Positions 1-8,401 of a DNA stretch of 43,846 nucleotides are shown here, piece by piece. The stretch covers positions 1 to 43,846 of the IMG/VR virus record IMGVR_UViG_3300028364_000059; one strand, written 5' to 3'. A model generated the notes under the pieces. The model ran no database searches. It worked only from the letters and a program-made list of their open reading frames with translations, and was not told the DNA's origin. How positions within the stretch are numbered: the stretch's first letter is position 1; each line of letters opens with the position of its first letter. The DNA is from a virus. The position numbers were made by a program, and so were the translations under genes.

Positions 1-64
1 CTGTAAAAGCTAATTTATTAAACTCATATCCAAAAAGAATACCATCTGCTGTGTATGTTGACAT
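1..64 (-). CDS. Partial CDS at the left edge, probable tail/appendage gene
   Basis: An ATG at base 64 (reverse strand) opens a frame reading MSTYTADGILFGYEFNKLAF that runs off the left edge without a stop. It begins 7 bases after the stop of the preceding 688-residue tail-fibre gene, so it is probably the next gene of the same late operon. Only about 21 residues are visible. No domain can be assigned; position suggests a tail-fibre, chaperone or other virion gene. Confidence 0.6.
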   Translation of the reverse strand, partial: MSTYTADGILFGYEFNKLAFT

Positions 65-70
65 ATTTTC

Positions 71-2137
71 TTATGTTAAAATAAATTTCTTCCAAACTCC
101 TGTTGTATCGTTTACTAGCTTATATACGATTCCGTTGTCACCAGCATTTTCACATATAAGTTCAAATCCAATAACCCTCCCAGGAACACGAATATTAAGC
201 TCTGCATCTGTTAGAGTAGCAGAAGTGATAGATGGGTCTGAATCATACAGATTTACTATCTGTTTAGAACCACTTACTGAGTTTTCACCCACTACAACTG
301 CTGCGTCTTGATTTAGACCTTTATGTTCAGGCATATACCTACTTCCAAAGACATCTATAATTTGCCATTTGTTTAAATTACCTTTTGTTATGTATGCGAA
401 AACAGTAGTTCCTTGAAGTCCAACACTTACCGTGTTATTAGGAAGTGATATTTGATTTTCCTCTAAAGAACTAGAACTTTCATTATCAATTTGAATTTCA
501 AAACTTGAATTGTTAATAAGGTGTATAATTTTGTAATCTTCCGAAATATTAAACCCAGTGAATACCGCTTTTCCATCTGTATTTGTAGCTACTATTATAT
601 TTCCTTCTACTTGGAAATTATCGTACACACCTCCTATAATTACTTCTTGCTCTTCTGATTTTATCTGGAAATCTTCTAGTACAGTGTCAATTCCCAGATT
701 ACTTCTTGCTGCTGCTGCATCTAAAACTTCAGATAAATGGTTGCCTATTAAAAAAGCACCCGATAAATTACTTGAAATACCACCTTGTGGACCTATAGTG
801 TACTCCATGAATTGAGCATTAACTGTACCTGCTGTTGCTGTTGCTGTTGATTCTATTAGCCACCATCCTAAAAAGTTAGCCGTTTTTACTGTAGGATTTA
901 ATATGTATTCTTCTAGTTTTACACCTGCCTTACAGAGAGTCATATTTGCATAGTTCTCTTGCCCATATTGCATAAAAAAGGTTCCAAAACTATCTCTATA
1001 AAGTCTATGCCCTACACAAGTCGTAGATCCTAAAGGTGTGATAGTGTCATTGTTATCCCAAAACTTTACGATGTTTGTATTACCTCCTGGGTCTATATTT
1101 GTCTTAGTAAGTAAAAAATATTCTGCATTGTCTACTTGGTCTAAAGATTTAGTACTTGGGTCAAAGATATTTCCTGTACCACCAAACTCTAAGAAACTTC
1201 CTTCTTCTACGTCAAAACCTAGATTATCAGTTCTGCCTGTAACAGCCATGCCCAGCTTAAATGGTATGCCTGCTGCACGTAAGTATTTGAAAAAATCTCT
1301 TATACTATTTGCATAATTACCAATAGGGTTATTATAATATTCAAAATTAATAATTGTATTACTTGAAGTATCTACCAATATACGCATGGTAAAAACTTTT
1401 CTTGTCCAATCTTCTCTAGTCGGTTCAGTCGTTTGTTGTTGTAACTCGTTGTTTTTGTCTATGTATACAAATGTAGACCTTGCGTTAAGATTTAATACTG
1501 TTTCATTTACAACTTCTGCAATTGCTGTTTTAACATATCCTTCATCGCTGTTAATTTCGCCACTTATAATTCCTTGCGAAAAGACAGTTCCACCTACAAC
1601 CACTGATGATACGTAGCTGCTACTTACTCCTGTACCTCTATTTTTTAGTACAGCGTCATCTATGCCTTCTGCAAAAGCTTGTAAATCAGTTTTTTTTGAC
1701 ACTTTTAGGTTTGTGTCATCTAAAGCCACATCGTTTGCTTCTATAGATCCTATAGTTACTTTGTCATCTAAAGCGTCCTGAGTTGCAACTGAAATAGGCT
1801 TATTTGCGTCAGAAGTATTATCTACATTTGGTAGACCCACATCACTCTGAGTAGTGTTGTGTGGATTGGACCCATCATTTAGTAATAATTCACTATGATT
1901 TTCCGTGCCTTTTTGAACTAACCCATCATCGGTTTTGTTACGTTTCCACCAATATTCCTTTACTTCTGTTACACCTCCTTCTGTAGTTACTACACCTACC
2001 GTTCTACCTAGCTCTCTTACTGCTACAGGTACACCTGCTTTAGCTTCAGCTAACGATGTATATGTTCCATAGTAAAAATCAGCACTTGCATGTGGCGTAG
2101 TTATTTTTACTTTATTAAAAAGATTAAAACTGTTCAT
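71..2137 (-). CDS. Tail-fibre / receptor-binding appendage protein (688 aa)
   Basis: This long late protein carries a fibre-type segment at about residues 95-125. There LPNVDNTSDANKPIS is preceded by NPHNTTQSDVG, the hallmark of the phage tail-fibre repeat (NVDNTSDxxKPxS) that packs as a triple-stranded stalk. The rest is Thr/Ser/Gly/Asn-rich and predicted beta, with a unique C-terminal half that would suit receptor binding. The ATG at 2137 lies 3 bases after the stop of the upstream 313-residue gene, so the two are co-transcribed. Known from the family: such repeats occur in distal tail fibres. Inferred: host recognition at the virion surface. No chaperone or autoproteolytic domain was recognised. 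Confidence 0.7.
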   Translation of the reverse strand: MNSFNLFNKVKITTPHASADFYYGTYTSLAEAKAGVPVAVRELGRTVGVVTTEGGVTEVKEYWWKRNKTDDGLVQKGTENHSELLLNDGSNPHNTTQSDVGLPNVDNTSDANKPISVATQDALDDKVTIGSIEANDVALDDTNLKVSKKTDLQAFAEGIDDAVLKNRGTGVSSSYVSSVVVGGTVFSQGIISGEINSDEGYVKTAIAEVVNETVLNLNARSTFVYIDKNNELQQQTTEPTREDWTRKVFTMRILVDTSSNTIINFEYYNNPIGNYANSIRDFFKYLRAAGIPFKLGMAVTGRTDNLGFDVEEGSFLEFGGTGNIFDPSTKSLDQVDNAEYFLLTKTNIDPGGNTNIVKFWDNNDTITPLGSTTCVGHRLYRDSFGTFFMQYGQENYANMTLCKAGVKLEEYILNPTVKTANFLGWWLIESTATATAGTVNAQFMEYTIGPQGGISSNLSGAFLIGNHLSEVLDAAAARSNLGIDTVLEDFQIKSEEQEVIIGGVYDNFQVEGNIIVATNTDGKAVFTGFNISEDYKIIHLINNSSFEIQIDNESSSSLEENQISLPNNTVSVGLQGTTVFAYITKGNLNKWQIIDVFGSRYMPEHKGLNQDAAVVVGENSVSGSKQIVNLYDSDPSITSATLTDAELNIRVPGRVIGFELICENAGDNGIVYKLVNDTTGVWKKFILT

Positions 2138-2140
2138 ATT

Positions 2141-3082
2141 TTATGATAAAGTTATTGTTATTGTTGCTTCAAGGGGGACCCCAGAAGAAAAATTATATAC
2201 TTTATAAGTCTGTGTATTTCCACCTGCATCTGGAATGCTCATACTATCCTCGGTATCAGTAAAATTTGTAGTTACATCTTCATCATTGGATGTTCCAATT
2301 GCTACTATATTCATGCTGTTAGGTATGGCTATAGTGGTGTGAGTGCCATTAATATAAAATGAAAAAGAATTTACGCTTTCAAAAACACTTCCTGTGGCTG
2401 TCTGTCTTAGCTGTAATCCATCTGTTTCAAAGCTGTTAGCAACCTTATAGAATGTTTTAAGCTCTCCTGTTATAGAAGTATTTTTTGATACACTTGCTCT
2501 AGGTATTCTATTGGTGTCATCCGCTTGTCCTAAATTATTTGTTTTAACAGGTCCACTATCATAGTCTATAATAGAAGAGTACACTATACTTCCTCTACTT
2601 ACAGTTATATTTTCCTCTACTGTCTTTACTGAATCTGTAGAAAAACTATCTAATATAATAGTGTTTCCTTTACTTATTCTTTGCCTATTTACAGGACCAG
2701 CATCATTTTGAACGAAAGTTGATGTTATCGTTCTGTCAACGGTAGATCCTGCCTCTACTAAATTAACACCTAAAGTTAGAGTTGAAGAAGGTTGTACATA
2801 TACCACTTCGATAGATATTGCATCCAGTATATACTGTGCTACTTCTATGTTTATGTTACCCCCTACATTTAATATTTCTATAGTCCCTCTATCTGAAGTT
2901 AAATTAGTTTCTACATCTTCTCCAGAATCTTCATTGAACTCAGGTTCTAACGCATTCCTAAGTTGGTCTGTAAAAAACAATTTTACTGTGTCCTCTCCCG
3001 TTTTTACAATGTAAAGGGCGTTAGGACACCTTTCTTCTTTTGCTGGTAATCCTAAAACAAAAAACTTTTTTAGTTCATCCAT
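2141..3082 (-). CDS. Beta-rich appendage protein, possibly tail/baseplate-associated (313 aa)
   Basis: I do not recognise a named family. The protein is almost entirely Thr/Ser/Val/Ile/Asn-rich, has few Lys or Cys and shows alternating polar and hydrophobic residues typical of beta-structured phage appendages. Its first 45 residues (ELKKFFVLGLPAKEERC...YIVKTGEDTVKLFFTDQ) weakly resemble the N-terminus of the 968-residue tailspike at 29576 (FFVDELPPKKF...YFLKEVDSDNTKMFVSN). A shared tail-attachment module is therefore possible. The gene lies 3 bases upstream of the tail-fibre gene and 1 base after the 113-residue gene, within one operon. Confidence 0.5.
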   Translation of the reverse strand: MDELKKFFVLGLPAKEERCPNALYIVKTGEDTVKLFFTDQLRNALEPEFNEDSGEDVETNLTSDRGTIEILNVGGNINIEVAQYILDAISIEVVYVQPSSTLTLGVNLVEAGSTVDRTITSTFVQNDAGPVNRQRISKGNTIILDSFSTDSVKTVEENITVSRGSIVYSSIIDYDSGPVKTNNLGQADDTNRIPRASVSKNTSITGELKTFYKVANSFETDGLQLRQTATGSVFESVNSFSFYINGTHTTIAIPNSMNIVAIGTSNDEDVTTNFTDTEDSMSIPDAGGNTQTYKVYNFSSGVPLEATITITLS

Positions 3083-3083
3083 A

Positions 3084-3425
3084 TTACCATTCTATTTTTG
3101 ATACACAATTTACATTACAAACTTCATTTACATTGTCTGAATTTTCATTATGTATATAACCTGTTTTTATCTTAATTTTATTATAGTCTTCTTTGCAATC
3201 TTCATTTCCCTCTAGTATTACTTTCTCCGTAAAGTTTCTTATCTCACATAAAGGTCTTGATAATATTCTATGAATCATTAAAGTATGAAGAAACTTATCT
3301 TTTACAACAGTTTTGCCTATTCCAAATCTTTTCTTAAAGTTTTCTTTGGTTGCATAGTCTATAAGGTGTTTCTCTACCTGTGAAGCTGCTATTGATAGGT
3401 TTTTTATTTGATTACTTAGTGGCAT
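3084..3425 (-). CDS. Hypothetical protein in tail operon (113 aa)
   Basis: This is a small, mostly helical, basic protein with several Cys residues in its C-terminal half (LCEIRNF, EDCKEDY, VCNVNCVSK). No family is recognised. Its start codon overlaps the last base of the upstream gene's stop and it ends one base before the next gene, so it is translationally coupled within the late operon. The N-terminal ~60 residues could form a helical bundle. It may be an assembly factor or minor tail component; this is inferred from position only. Confidence 0.5.
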   Translation of the reverse strand: MPLSNQIKNLSIAASQVEKHLIDYATKENFKKRFGIGKTVVKDKFLHTLMIHRILSRPLCEIRNFTEKVILEGNEDCKEDYNKIKIKTGYIHNENSDNVNEVCNVNCVSKIEW

Positions 3426-3988
3426 TATATACAGTTTTTACATTCTTTAAAAGCTTCCATTTTGTCCTGGGCAAGCTTAAAAAATTCTTTTGCCTTAGGA
3501 ACATCCCCCTGCCTAATTGCAGAAGAGGCTGCTTCTAAAAATCCTACAATATATAAAAGGGAGTCTCTAACTTCCTTATCAAAAATATCGTATTCTATTC
3601 CTAATTTTATCCACTCCTTGTCCAGCTCTATTTGTAATTCATCTTTTTTTAAATAGTATTTTTCAACACTTCTTTCTCCATTTTTTCCTCCACGTACTTT
3701 GATATTCCATATTCCATCTTCTAAGTTTTCTAGTTTTGTACCACAACTTAGACTTAAATTTAAACTGTTGAGTCCATTTGTTGAGTTTTTGCTATACACT
3801 CTTACTATTGCCTCTTCTTGATTTGGTGGGGTAACATACAAATACGCTGGCATATTTTCAATAACTAACCAATCTGAAAAATCAGATATAAGAATTACCC
3901 TAGGGTCTCCCGAATCTAAGATTTGAAAGTCTAGTCTTATTTTACCTATATTTGATATCTTAGGTATTTCTTTTATTGATTCTGCCAT
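3425..3988 (-). CDS. Structural protein candidate with beta N-domain and helical C-terminus (187 aa)
   Basis: Residues 1-110 look beta-rich (RLDFQILDSGDPRVILISD, YLYVTPPNQEEAIVRVY, WNIKVRGG), like an immunoglobulin-like or virion decoration fold. Residues 115-187 are helical and end in a Cys pair (KECKNCI). No named family is recognised. The gene lies 1 base downstream of the spanin-like gene and overlaps the next gene by one base, so it is firmly in the lysis/tail operon. Inferred role: virion appendage or adaptor. Confidence 0.5.
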   Translation of the reverse strand: MAESIKEIPKISNIGKIRLDFQILDSGDPRVILISDFSDWLVIENMPAYLYVTPPNQEEAIVRVYSKNSTNGLNSLNLSLSCGTKLENLEDGIWNIKVRGGKNGERSVEKYYLKKDELQIELDKEWIKLGIEYDIFDKEVRDSLLYIVGFLEAASSAIRQGDVPKAKEFFKLAQDKMEAFKECKNCI

Positions 3989-3989
3989 G

Positions 3990-4721
3990 CTAAAATTCTA
4001 CCATTAATGAGGCACCTACCGTTTGGTTTGTCCCTGCGTTTATAAATAAATATGTCTTATTAATTCTAATACCTGTGTTCATCTGTAAAAACTCTGAATT
4101 TGTTTCAAATGATTTTCCGTATCCTGCTCCAAAAATAAAACCAAAAGTGTCTTTTTTATATTTCTCTTTATAGGGTATTGATATTGCATCTAGTTTAGAT
4201 ACTTTTGCAAAATCTGGAACTTTGGCATTTATTCTATACATGCCTTTAGGTTGTTCTTCTATTCCTAATGAAAAAGATAAAGGCTTTAATACAAACTTGC
4301 CTTCTCCTGTTTTATTTTTAGTATCTACTTTTGCACTATATTTTATATAGTAATTTTCTTTTGTTGGATAGTAGTCATTAAATTCAAAACTACCTTCCGA
4401 TTCTTCTACCACTTCTACTGTTGTAATTATTGTATCGAACGATACTTCTTTTTCAATAACTAGATTTGGATTTTTTAATTCTAATTGTAACTCCTCTACT
4501 TTTATTCTAAGCTGTTTTGCTTTAGCTGTATCTGCTACTAGTTTTGAGTAAAGACCTTTTTCTATTATTACAAGACTGTCATTTTTTAACACCATACTTT
4601 TTACTTCCTTCTGTAAACTTTTTATTTGGTTATCTGAAAATTTATTAGCTAAATACCAACCTATAAGTAAGGCTAGTATAAAGAAAAATATTGTCACCCA
4701 ATTTTTACGAAGTATGCTCAA
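3990..4721 (-). CDS. Membrane-anchored coiled-coil protein with outer-membrane-like C-terminus; spanin candidate (243 aa)
   Basis: The only suitable start is TTG at 4721; no ATG lies upstream in frame. Residues 8-26 form one strong transmembrane helix (WVTIFFFILALLIGWYLA). A predicted coiled coil follows at about 30-85, then a beta-rich region from 90 onward with alternating amphipathic strands. The chain ends ...NQTVGASLMVEF, a terminal aromatic residue as in outer-membrane beta-barrel signals. It lies 10 bases after the DUF5675 lysis gene, next to the holin. Known: phage lysis in Gram-negatives ends with spanins bridging inner and outer membranes. Inferred: this single protein may span the periplasm. 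It could instead be a virion or receptor-modifying membrane protein. Confidence 0.5.
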   Translation of the reverse strand: MSILRKNWVTIFFFILALLIGWYLANKFSDNQIKSLQKEVKSMVLKNDSLVIIEKGLYSKLVADTAKAKQLRIKVEELQLELKNPNLVIEKEVSFDTIITTVEVVEESEGSFEFNDYYPTKENYYIKYSAKVDTKNKTGEGKFVLKPLSFSLGIEEQPKGMYRINAKVPDFAKVSKLDAISIPYKEKYKKDTFGFIFGAGYGKSFETNSEFLQMNTGIRINKTYLFINAGTNQTVGASLMVEF

Positions 4722-4731
4722 AGCTTTTTGT

Positions 4732-5142
4732 TTACTTAATTTCTATCATTATACCGTCTACTTCTTTTAGATAAGATAACAGTTCTCCTACTGCTACCTT
4801 TGAATTAGTTACATCTACTATACCGTCTTTATTAATATAGCCTAATCCTGTACCGATTAAAACACAACCTAAAATATCTGTGTAATAGTTCCCTTTGTGT
4901 ATTAATATCTCACTTCTGCCAGGTACATCTTGAATCCATAAGCATTCCCCGAATTTTGGAGAATTGTGCTTTCTGGCCTTGTAACTCCCTTTTGGAATAC
5001 AACTTATATACTTCTGATTGTCCAACCAAGGAAGCTCTAAAGAGTCCCAACTATCAATAACGGAGTTGTTGTTGTCTAGCAAGTATAGTTTACCTATAAT
5101 TTGATTTTTCTCTGGGCTATATCTGTCAATCAGTATTTTCAT
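4732..5142 (-). CDS. DUF5675 family protein, probable lysis-associated (136 aa)
   Basis: The central pattern LELPWLDNQKYISCIPKGSYKA, then SPKFGECLWIQDVPGRSEILIHKGNY and DILGCVLIG, is the signature of DUF5675, common in Bacteroidota phages and prophages. The conserved CIP-G-Y, H-x-GNY and GC-x-L motifs are all present, and length matches the family. The Cys/His pattern resembles cell-wall transpeptidase-like folds, but no enzymatic activity is established. It starts 2 bases after the holin stop and is followed by the spanin-like gene, so a role in peptidoglycan degradation or lysis is a reasonable inference. Confidence 0.75.
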   Translation of the reverse strand: MKILIDRYSPEKNQIIGKLYLLDNNNSVIDSWDSLELPWLDNQKYISCIPKGSYKARKHNSPKFGECLWIQDVPGRSEILIHKGNYYTDILGCVLIGTGLGYINKDGIVDVTNSKVAVGELLSYLKEVDGIMIEIK

Positions 5143-5144
5143 TT

Positions 5145-5633
5145 TTACTCGTTTTTAGGGACATCCCCTGTTAGCTTTTTTACTAAATCTGTGAATACTT
5201 CTCTTATTTTTAATAGCATTACACTTACTATGTCGGCATTAACTATATCTTTATTTTGCCTTATGGATATCATATTTGTTATAATTGATATTCCCTCATG
5301 TAAAACTAATATTTTAATTACTATATCTATTAGCCATATAAAATCGTATCCTAGTCCTAATGCGACTAGTGCTAATATCATAGGTATTGTTAGTATTGTT
5401 GCTTTAGTTAAAATACCCCAAAGCATTGTTTTTAAACTGAATTTTATTTTTACAACTCTTACTGCTTTTATTGCACCAAAAAAGGTGTCTATAATCATAA
5501 GCCACATTAATATTTTTACAATATCAATATCTAAGCTCAAATATGCAAAGGCAGCATAAGTTAAATATGTTATATATTCCCATGTATCTGGGTCTAAGTT
5601 TGTTAATTTTGCTAGGAAAAGCTTTAAAGACAT
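5145..5633 (-). CDS. Phage holin, family 4 (TcdE/Cph1-like) (162 aa)
   Basis: The protein has three to four hydrophobic segments at roughly residues 18-35, 38-55, 72-95 and 96-115. The motif LMWLMIIDTFFGAIKA matches the D-x-x-x-G-x-x-K/R-A signature of pfam05105-type holins. The C-terminal tail is charged (LVKKLTGDVPKNE) as expected for a cytoplasmic regulatory end. It would oligomerise in the inner membrane and trigger lysis. It is followed at once by the DUF5675 and spanin-like genes and preceded by a terminator-like hairpin. The ATG at 5633 has an A-rich leader. Confidence 0.8.
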   Translation of the reverse strand: MSLKLFLAKLTNLDPDTWEYITYLTYAAFAYLSLDIDIVKILMWLMIIDTFFGAIKAVRVVKIKFSLKTMLWGILTKATILTIPMILALVALGLGYDFIWLIDIVIKILVLHEGISIITNMISIRQNKDIVNADIVSVMLLKIREVFTDLVKKLTGDVPKNE

Positions 5634-5660
5634 AATTAATTTAGTAGTGATTATTAACTA

Positions 5661-5690
5661 TTAAATAAAGGGGGAGTGTTTCATCCCCCA
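5661..5690 (-). terminator. Rho-independent-like terminator between the 659-aa gene and the holin
   Basis: On the minus strand GGGGGA and TCCCCC pair around the 8-base loop TGAAACAC and are followed by TTTATTT. It sits directly downstream of the 659-residue structural gene, so it probably caps or attenuates the head transcript before the lysis genes. Confidence 0.6.
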
Positions 5691-5706
5691 ATGTTTAAAT
5701 TTAAAA

Positions 5707-7686
5707 TTATATTACTCCATAAGCTCTTACTGTAGGGATTCCCACTGTAGCTACTAAACTGTTAAGTAAATTCTCTACATCTTTATGTTTACCGACTTCA
5801 GCAGAAACCATATATACAAAGTTCTCTTGGATTCTTTGACCCATACTCTGAGAACTAGACTCAGGAGATACTTTCAATTTGTATGTTACATATTGTGCAT
5901 CTGCTATAAGAACTGACTCTTCTCCAAGTAAAGCTTTTACAAACTCATTTTGGTGGCCATCAGCATGTCTATGTCTCTGAACTCCTGTAAAATAGTTGTG
6001 ATCTCTATCCTCTAAAGCATAAAGGTGTCCTCCTAAGTTAGAAAGATCTTCTGCTCTTGAAAGAACTTTAACACTAAATCTATCTCCACTACCTTCCATT
6101 AAAGAATAGAATACGTTAGCTCTATATCCACCTACTACAGAAATTCTTGTAGAAGTGTCTATAAACGGCACACCATCTCTTAAAAATTCTCCTGGATTAA
6201 CTATGGTTTCTTTACCTCTAAGTCTGATACCCATTTTAGCATCTGCATCATAAACTTTATCTACCTTAGTCCATTCAGTAAAACCAAATGCGGAAGGCGA
6301 TTCAGAAATAAACAAATTTCTAAAAATTGGATCGCACTCTTCCTCTACTATGCTGGTAACAACACTTGTAGAATATACAGTTTGGCATGCTACTGAGCTT
6401 GCTGCTGTTATAGTTAGATCTGGGTAAGTTTCTCTTACTTCTGCTAGTATATTCTCTCCACATTTATTATCTGGTAAAATAAGAGTATAAGCTTCCGTCA
6501 ATGCATTTGCAGTACTTCCTGCTGTCCACAATTCATTTGTTTCTGAATCGTTAGAACAAATATCCTTTGTCTCACCAATTTTTGATAACTCTGCTGTTGG
6601 GTTTGCTTCAACAAAAGCAGCAATTTCAGCATCTGTTAAATCATTATCGGTAGCTACAGCGTAAACACCTTTACCTCCGTCTTGACCTTGCTTAACTACA
6701 GAGCCTGTAATTACACCTGGTAGACCAACAACCTCTGGAGTTGCATCTCCATCTGGAGTCAATTGCACAGACTCATCCGCACCGTCATCTTCTAAAGATA
6801 CATAGTAAATTACTCCACCTGTATCTGCTGTAAATCCTGTTGGGCAATCTGCACAACCTTTAATTACAGAGCCTACTGTCTTAACAAAAGCGTCTGGTAA
6901 ACCTGCTGATGCTATAGTAGGGATTAGGATAGTATAGGTAGAGACTGTACCTTTTCTATCACTTCTTTCTACTTTAGTTCCAAACTGTGCTTGAACTTGT
7001 GCTAAAGAATTACTGTCTCCTACATCTACCAAAGATAGATTATAAAAAGTGTGTTCTGTTTGTCCTGATAGAGAGGCACTTTCAGAGTTAACTGGAGTAA
7101 CTTCTAAAACCTCATTTAAAGAAATATCAGAAATAAGCTTGTACTCTTCTTTAAGATTAATAATAGCTTGTTCTACTATTTCTTGATTTGTTTGACTTGC
7201 AGTCTCTCTTTCGAAAAATACTTCTACAGTTACACAATCTCCACTGTATCCGATTAAAGATATAGTTCCTCCAGAAAGTTCGATTTGCATTGTCTCTACT
7301 TCTCCTACTTCTAAATCAGAGAAATCTAAAGCACTGCTGTCTTCATTCCCGTTGTACCCCACAATAAAGTCATCTACTTTTTTGTTAGTACTTGGAGCGA
7401 ATACCTCTAATCCTGTAATTTCACTTAATTTGAAAGTCCTAGTTCCTTTGTCAAAGTTAGCTTGTGTTCTAGTAATGTCTAACTCATTAACTCCTACTTT
7501 AACCTGTAGTCTGGTGTCTTGGGATAGTCCTGAAAAATTAGAGATTGCCTTAAGTCCGTTTCTTTGTGAACTTCTAGCATCAAATACTCCTAATTGACCT
7601 TTAGCCAAATCAAAGGAGCCTCCTTCTTTCATTACATTTCCGTTTAATGTAGGTAAAAACCTAGCAAAACCTCTGTGTAAACTCAT
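5707..7686 (-). CDS. Large structural protein, possible major tail/sheath-like or needle protein (659 aa)
   Basis: No named family is recognised with confidence. The N-terminus (MSLHRGFARFLPTLNGNVMKEGG, then KGQLGVFDARSSQRNGLKAISNF) resembles self-assembling tail proteins, and the MSL start echoes the major-capsid start, both with very similar leaders. A middle section (about 260-420) is Gly/Thr/Val-rich with several Cys (CADCPTGF, DICSNDSE, DNKCGEN, EEECDP). The C-terminal ~120 residues are helical and contain HLYALEDRDHNYFTGVQRHRHADG. Its position right after the head-connector genes and its terminator suggest an abundant virion protein. A contractile sheath, tail tube or large tail spike are the alternatives. 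Confidence 0.5.
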   Translation of the reverse strand: MSLHRGFARFLPTLNGNVMKEGGSFDLAKGQLGVFDARSSQRNGLKAISNFSGLSQDTRLQVKVGVNELDITRTQANFDKGTRTFKLSEITGLEVFAPSTNKKVDDFIVGYNGNEDSSALDFSDLEVGEVETMQIELSGGTISLIGYSGDCVTVEVFFERETASQTNQEIVEQAIINLKEEYKLISDISLNEVLEVTPVNSESASLSGQTEHTFYNLSLVDVGDSNSLAQVQAQFGTKVERSDRKGTVSTYTILIPTIASAGLPDAFVKTVGSVIKGCADCPTGFTADTGGVIYYVSLEDDGADESVQLTPDGDATPEVVGLPGVITGSVVKQGQDGGKGVYAVATDNDLTDAEIAAFVEANPTAELSKIGETKDICSNDSETNELWTAGSTANALTEAYTLILPDNKCGENILAEVRETYPDLTITAASSVACQTVYSTSVVTSIVEEECDPIFRNLFISESPSAFGFTEWTKVDKVYDADAKMGIRLRGKETIVNPGEFLRDGVPFIDTSTRISVVGGYRANVFYSLMEGSGDRFSVKVLSRAEDLSNLGGHLYALEDRDHNYFTGVQRHRHADGHQNEFVKALLGEESVLIADAQYVTYKLKVSPESSSQSMGQRIQENFVYMVSAEVGKHKDVENLLNSLVATVGIPTVRAYGVI

Positions 7687-7727
7687 TGTTTTAAAATTTA
7701 ATGTTAATTAATATAGTGATTTGTGTG

Positions 7728-8396
7728 TTACGAAATATTCTCGTTCTGTCTTTGCTTGTCAAATTGGAAACTTGGATCTGCATTGTTGATCTTAAAGTCT
7801 CCTACCATTGCAGAAACGATTCTGTCTACCACTTTTTCTGGTAGTTCAATCTGTACATTTTGGAATGTACTTTCTGGATTGTCAGGATCTTGTAGTTGTA
7901 TTTTAATTGGGTACTTGTAATATGTTAAGAAAGTTTTATTAATCTCCATACCCACTTCTTTGTAAACCTTTATCTGGTTTCCTGCATAACTATATGGGGC
8001 TTCCCTATAGTCAAAAGAAGGTGAAAAAAAAGAACTTGTTACTATGTTTGATTTATCTTCGTCTCTAAGTTCGAATAAATCTATATGTTCATTAGAGCAG
8101 GCTCCTTTTGAGCCTGTGGCTCTTGCGGAAGACCAACTTAAAAAATCTGAGGGTAGGTTAAACAGGTTGTAGTTCTCTTTAGATTCTTCAAGTCCTAATT
8201 CTATATCATCTATAAGTAGGACTTGAATATCTTTTTTTACATCTAGTTGCCTGTTATGTAAATAAAATTGGATTAGCCTAACTGACAACTCGTTATACAG
8301 TAAGGCCACTTTACCCCTATCAGTAGAAAAGTTATCGTTCGTAGAGTTCTTCTCTGCTTTTACTAAATACCTTTCGTAGACATCGTTTGGAGTCAT
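7728..8396 (-). CDS. Head-tail connector / neck protein candidate (222 aa)
   Basis: This 222-residue protein starts MTPNDVYERYLVKAEKNSTNDN. It has a helical N-terminal domain (about 25-60, VALLYNELSVRLIQFYL) and a long C-terminal helix (ELPEKVVDRIVSAMVGDFKI), an arrangement seen in phage adaptor or stabilisation proteins, including those of crAss-like phages. It lies 5 bases downstream of the 323-residue gene and just before the large tail protein, the usual place for a connector. The assignment rests on architecture and gene order; no diagnostic motif was found. Confidence 0.45.
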   Translation of the reverse strand: MTPNDVYERYLVKAEKNSTNDNFSTDRGKVALLYNELSVRLIQFYLHNRQLDVKKDIQVLLIDDIELGLEESKENYNLFNLPSDFLSWSSARATGSKGACSNEHIDLFELRDEDKSNIVTSSFFSPSFDYREAPYSYAGNQIKVYKEVGMEINKTFLTYYKYPIKIQLQDPDNPESTFQNVQIELPEKVVDRIVSAMVGDFKINNADPSFQFDKQRQNENIS

Positions 8397-8401
8397 TTAT
8401 T

